Positions 63,274 to 64,000 of a stretch of DNA of 64,000 bases are shown one piece after another (the stretch's first letter is position 1; each line of letters begins with the position of its first letter). A program made the translations under genes and the position numbers. The stretch is from Pontibacter virosus (GTDB lineage Bacteria > Bacteroidota > Bacteroidia > Cytophagales > Hymenobacteraceae), in contig NZ_QEKI01000004.1 in assembly GCF_003096355.1 (NCBI RefSeq), positions 310,001-374,000 of the forward strand, in the 5' to 3' direction. The notes under the pieces were generated by a model that saw nothing but the letters and a program-made list of their open reading frames with translations, did not search any database and was not told where the DNA came from.

Positions 63274-63555
63274 AAATGTGGTATGGTAGTTAAATTAACC
63301 TGCTTGGCACGCATGGGCGGACGCAGCGAGAGCTTGACTTATTAATTCGGAAAATGAATGAATGCGATAGAGTTTTGTGCGGCTCAGGAAAGGGCCTGCC
63401 ATAAATTGCACTGCAATGTTATTGCAATGCTTATTAATTAACAAATATTAGCGGAGAATTTGTTGAAAATGTTTCAGATTTTCCTTAAAAGATTTCGTAA
63501 ATGCCGCTTACAACCTAAAAAAGTATATTTTTGCAGCTATACAAAGACTCAAACT
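63274..63555. other. Divergent spacer rho-serS
   Basis: This 282-base AT-rich spacer contains the serS -7 element TATTTTTG at 63526-63533. I see no gene or RNA structure in the remainder. Confidence 0.5.
63526..63533 (+). promoter_or_regulatory. -7 element TATTTTTG of serS
   Basis: A perfect TAnnTTTG lies 22 bases before ATG 63556. Confidence 0.6.
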
Positions 63556-64000
63556 ATGCTACAGCTAAACATTTTAAGAGAGCAGACAGCGCTTGTGATA
63601 GCTGGACTTACCAAGAAAAACTACAAAAATGCCGCCCAAGAGGTAGAGGCTATTGTAGCCCTGGACCAGCAGCGCCGACAGGTGCAAAGCCAGCACGATG
63701 AGCTGCAGGCCCGTGCCAATACCATCTCAAAAGAGATCGGTATACTGATGAAGAACGGCGACCGCGAAAAAGCGGAAGCCTCCAAAGCAGAAACATCAGA
63801 GTTAAAGCAGCAGACCAAATCGCTGAGTGAGCAGCTAGCCGCCATCGAAGAGCAAATACAGCAAGCACTATACAAGCTGCCGAACCTTCCGCATGCAAGT
63901 GTTCCTGAAGGTAGAACAGCAGAAGACAACGAAGTAGTTCTACAACACGGTGAAATTCCTACACTGCACGAAGGCGCCCTGCCACACTGGGAGCTCATCC
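63556..64000 (+). CDS. serS: Seryl-tRNA synthetase, 5' part (runs off the window)
   Basis: The first 148 residues of a class II seryl-tRNA synthetase, open to the window edge. The N-terminal MLQLNILREQTALVIAGLTK is followed by the long antiparallel coiled-coil arm that grips tRNA(Ser) (about 30-105, with LDQQRRQVQSQHDELQAR). Then comes LPNLPHASVPEGRTAEDN, the typical link to the catalytic domain. The catalytic part lies beyond the window. It is divergent from rho. Confidence 0.95.
   Translation, partial: MLQLNILREQTALVIAGLTKKNYKNAAQEVEAIVALDQQRRQVQSQHDELQARANTISKEIGILMKNGDREKAEASKAETSELKQQTKSLSEQLAAIEEQIQQALYKLPNLPHASVPEGRTAEDNEVVLQHGEIPTLHEGALPHWELI

Noticed and set aside
1..64000. GGTATA word as a Chi, KOPS or DNA-uptake signal
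   Set aside because: Both orientations occur in similar numbers on either side of the probable origin, so an oriented recombination or segregation signal is unlikely. An uptake role cannot be excluded but has no support here.

Overview
The window comes from a member of the Bacteroidota, most likely a Hymenobacteraceae/Cytophagales genome of the Pontibacter type. The evidence is the content: type IX secretion genes (porQ, a PorE-like protein, a protein with a type A sorting tail), a Rho factor with a long disordered insert, an S16 protein with an acidic tail, a two-subunit methylmalonyl-CoA mutase, and many promoters of the Bacteroidetes form (-33 TTTG, -7 TAnnTTTG) with no Shine-Dalgarno signal. 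The genus is inference. I see no tRNA, rRNA, CRISPR array, prophage or complete insertion sequence.

Layout. 0-18 kb is mostly leftward: an orphan IS1-type DNA-binding protein, an SDR oxidoreductase, then lon-porQ-hslU. A PorE-like OmpA protein and a DUF4184 membrane protein point the other way. Next comes a GH3-dxr-rseP-LysM operon, then OsmC and a PH-like membrane protein, and dnaA at 16.6-18.1 kb with DnaA-box-like sites just upstream. 18-23 kb holds a 5'-nucleotidase split over two genes, a T9SS-exported protein and an M20 amidohydrolase. From 23 kb genes are mainly rightward: mutA-NTF2-mutB, two Gly/Thr-repeat lipoproteins, a periplasmic trehalase, a secreted propeller and meaB. 34-43 kb carries WD40-divIVA-folB (leftward), a phosphopantetheinyl transferase, a redoxin, a SirB1-like protein, an acyl-CoA carboxylase beta subunit, and an MCE protein plus amidase divergent from lptD. 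43-64 kb carries panB, an RluA-type pseudouridine synthase, a desaturase, rpsP-rimM-trmD and rplS, a divergent pyrophosphatase lipoprotein, a PTPS-folE pair, a PBP1A, a five-gene envelope/lipid-type cluster, rho, and the 5' part of serS.

How the genes fit together. mutA, mutB and meaB with the carboxylase suggest a propionyl/methylmalonyl-CoA route. folE, the PTPS homologue and folB serve pterin/folate synthesis. lptD, the MCE protein, the amidase, PBP1A, rseP and the Por proteins serve the envelope.

Two features not explained by genes stand out. First, a class of intergenic elements made of two low-complexity AT-rich arms in inverted orientation. The 5' arm is almost free of C and the 3' arm almost free of G. 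The arms begin at or within a few bases of a stop codon and often end at the next start codon. The arm sequence differs between loci but the design is the same. Second, the word CAGGTATAGC / GCTATACCTG, or its GGTATA core, is scattered at high density on both strands, inside and between genes, like the highly iterated words of some cyanobacteria.
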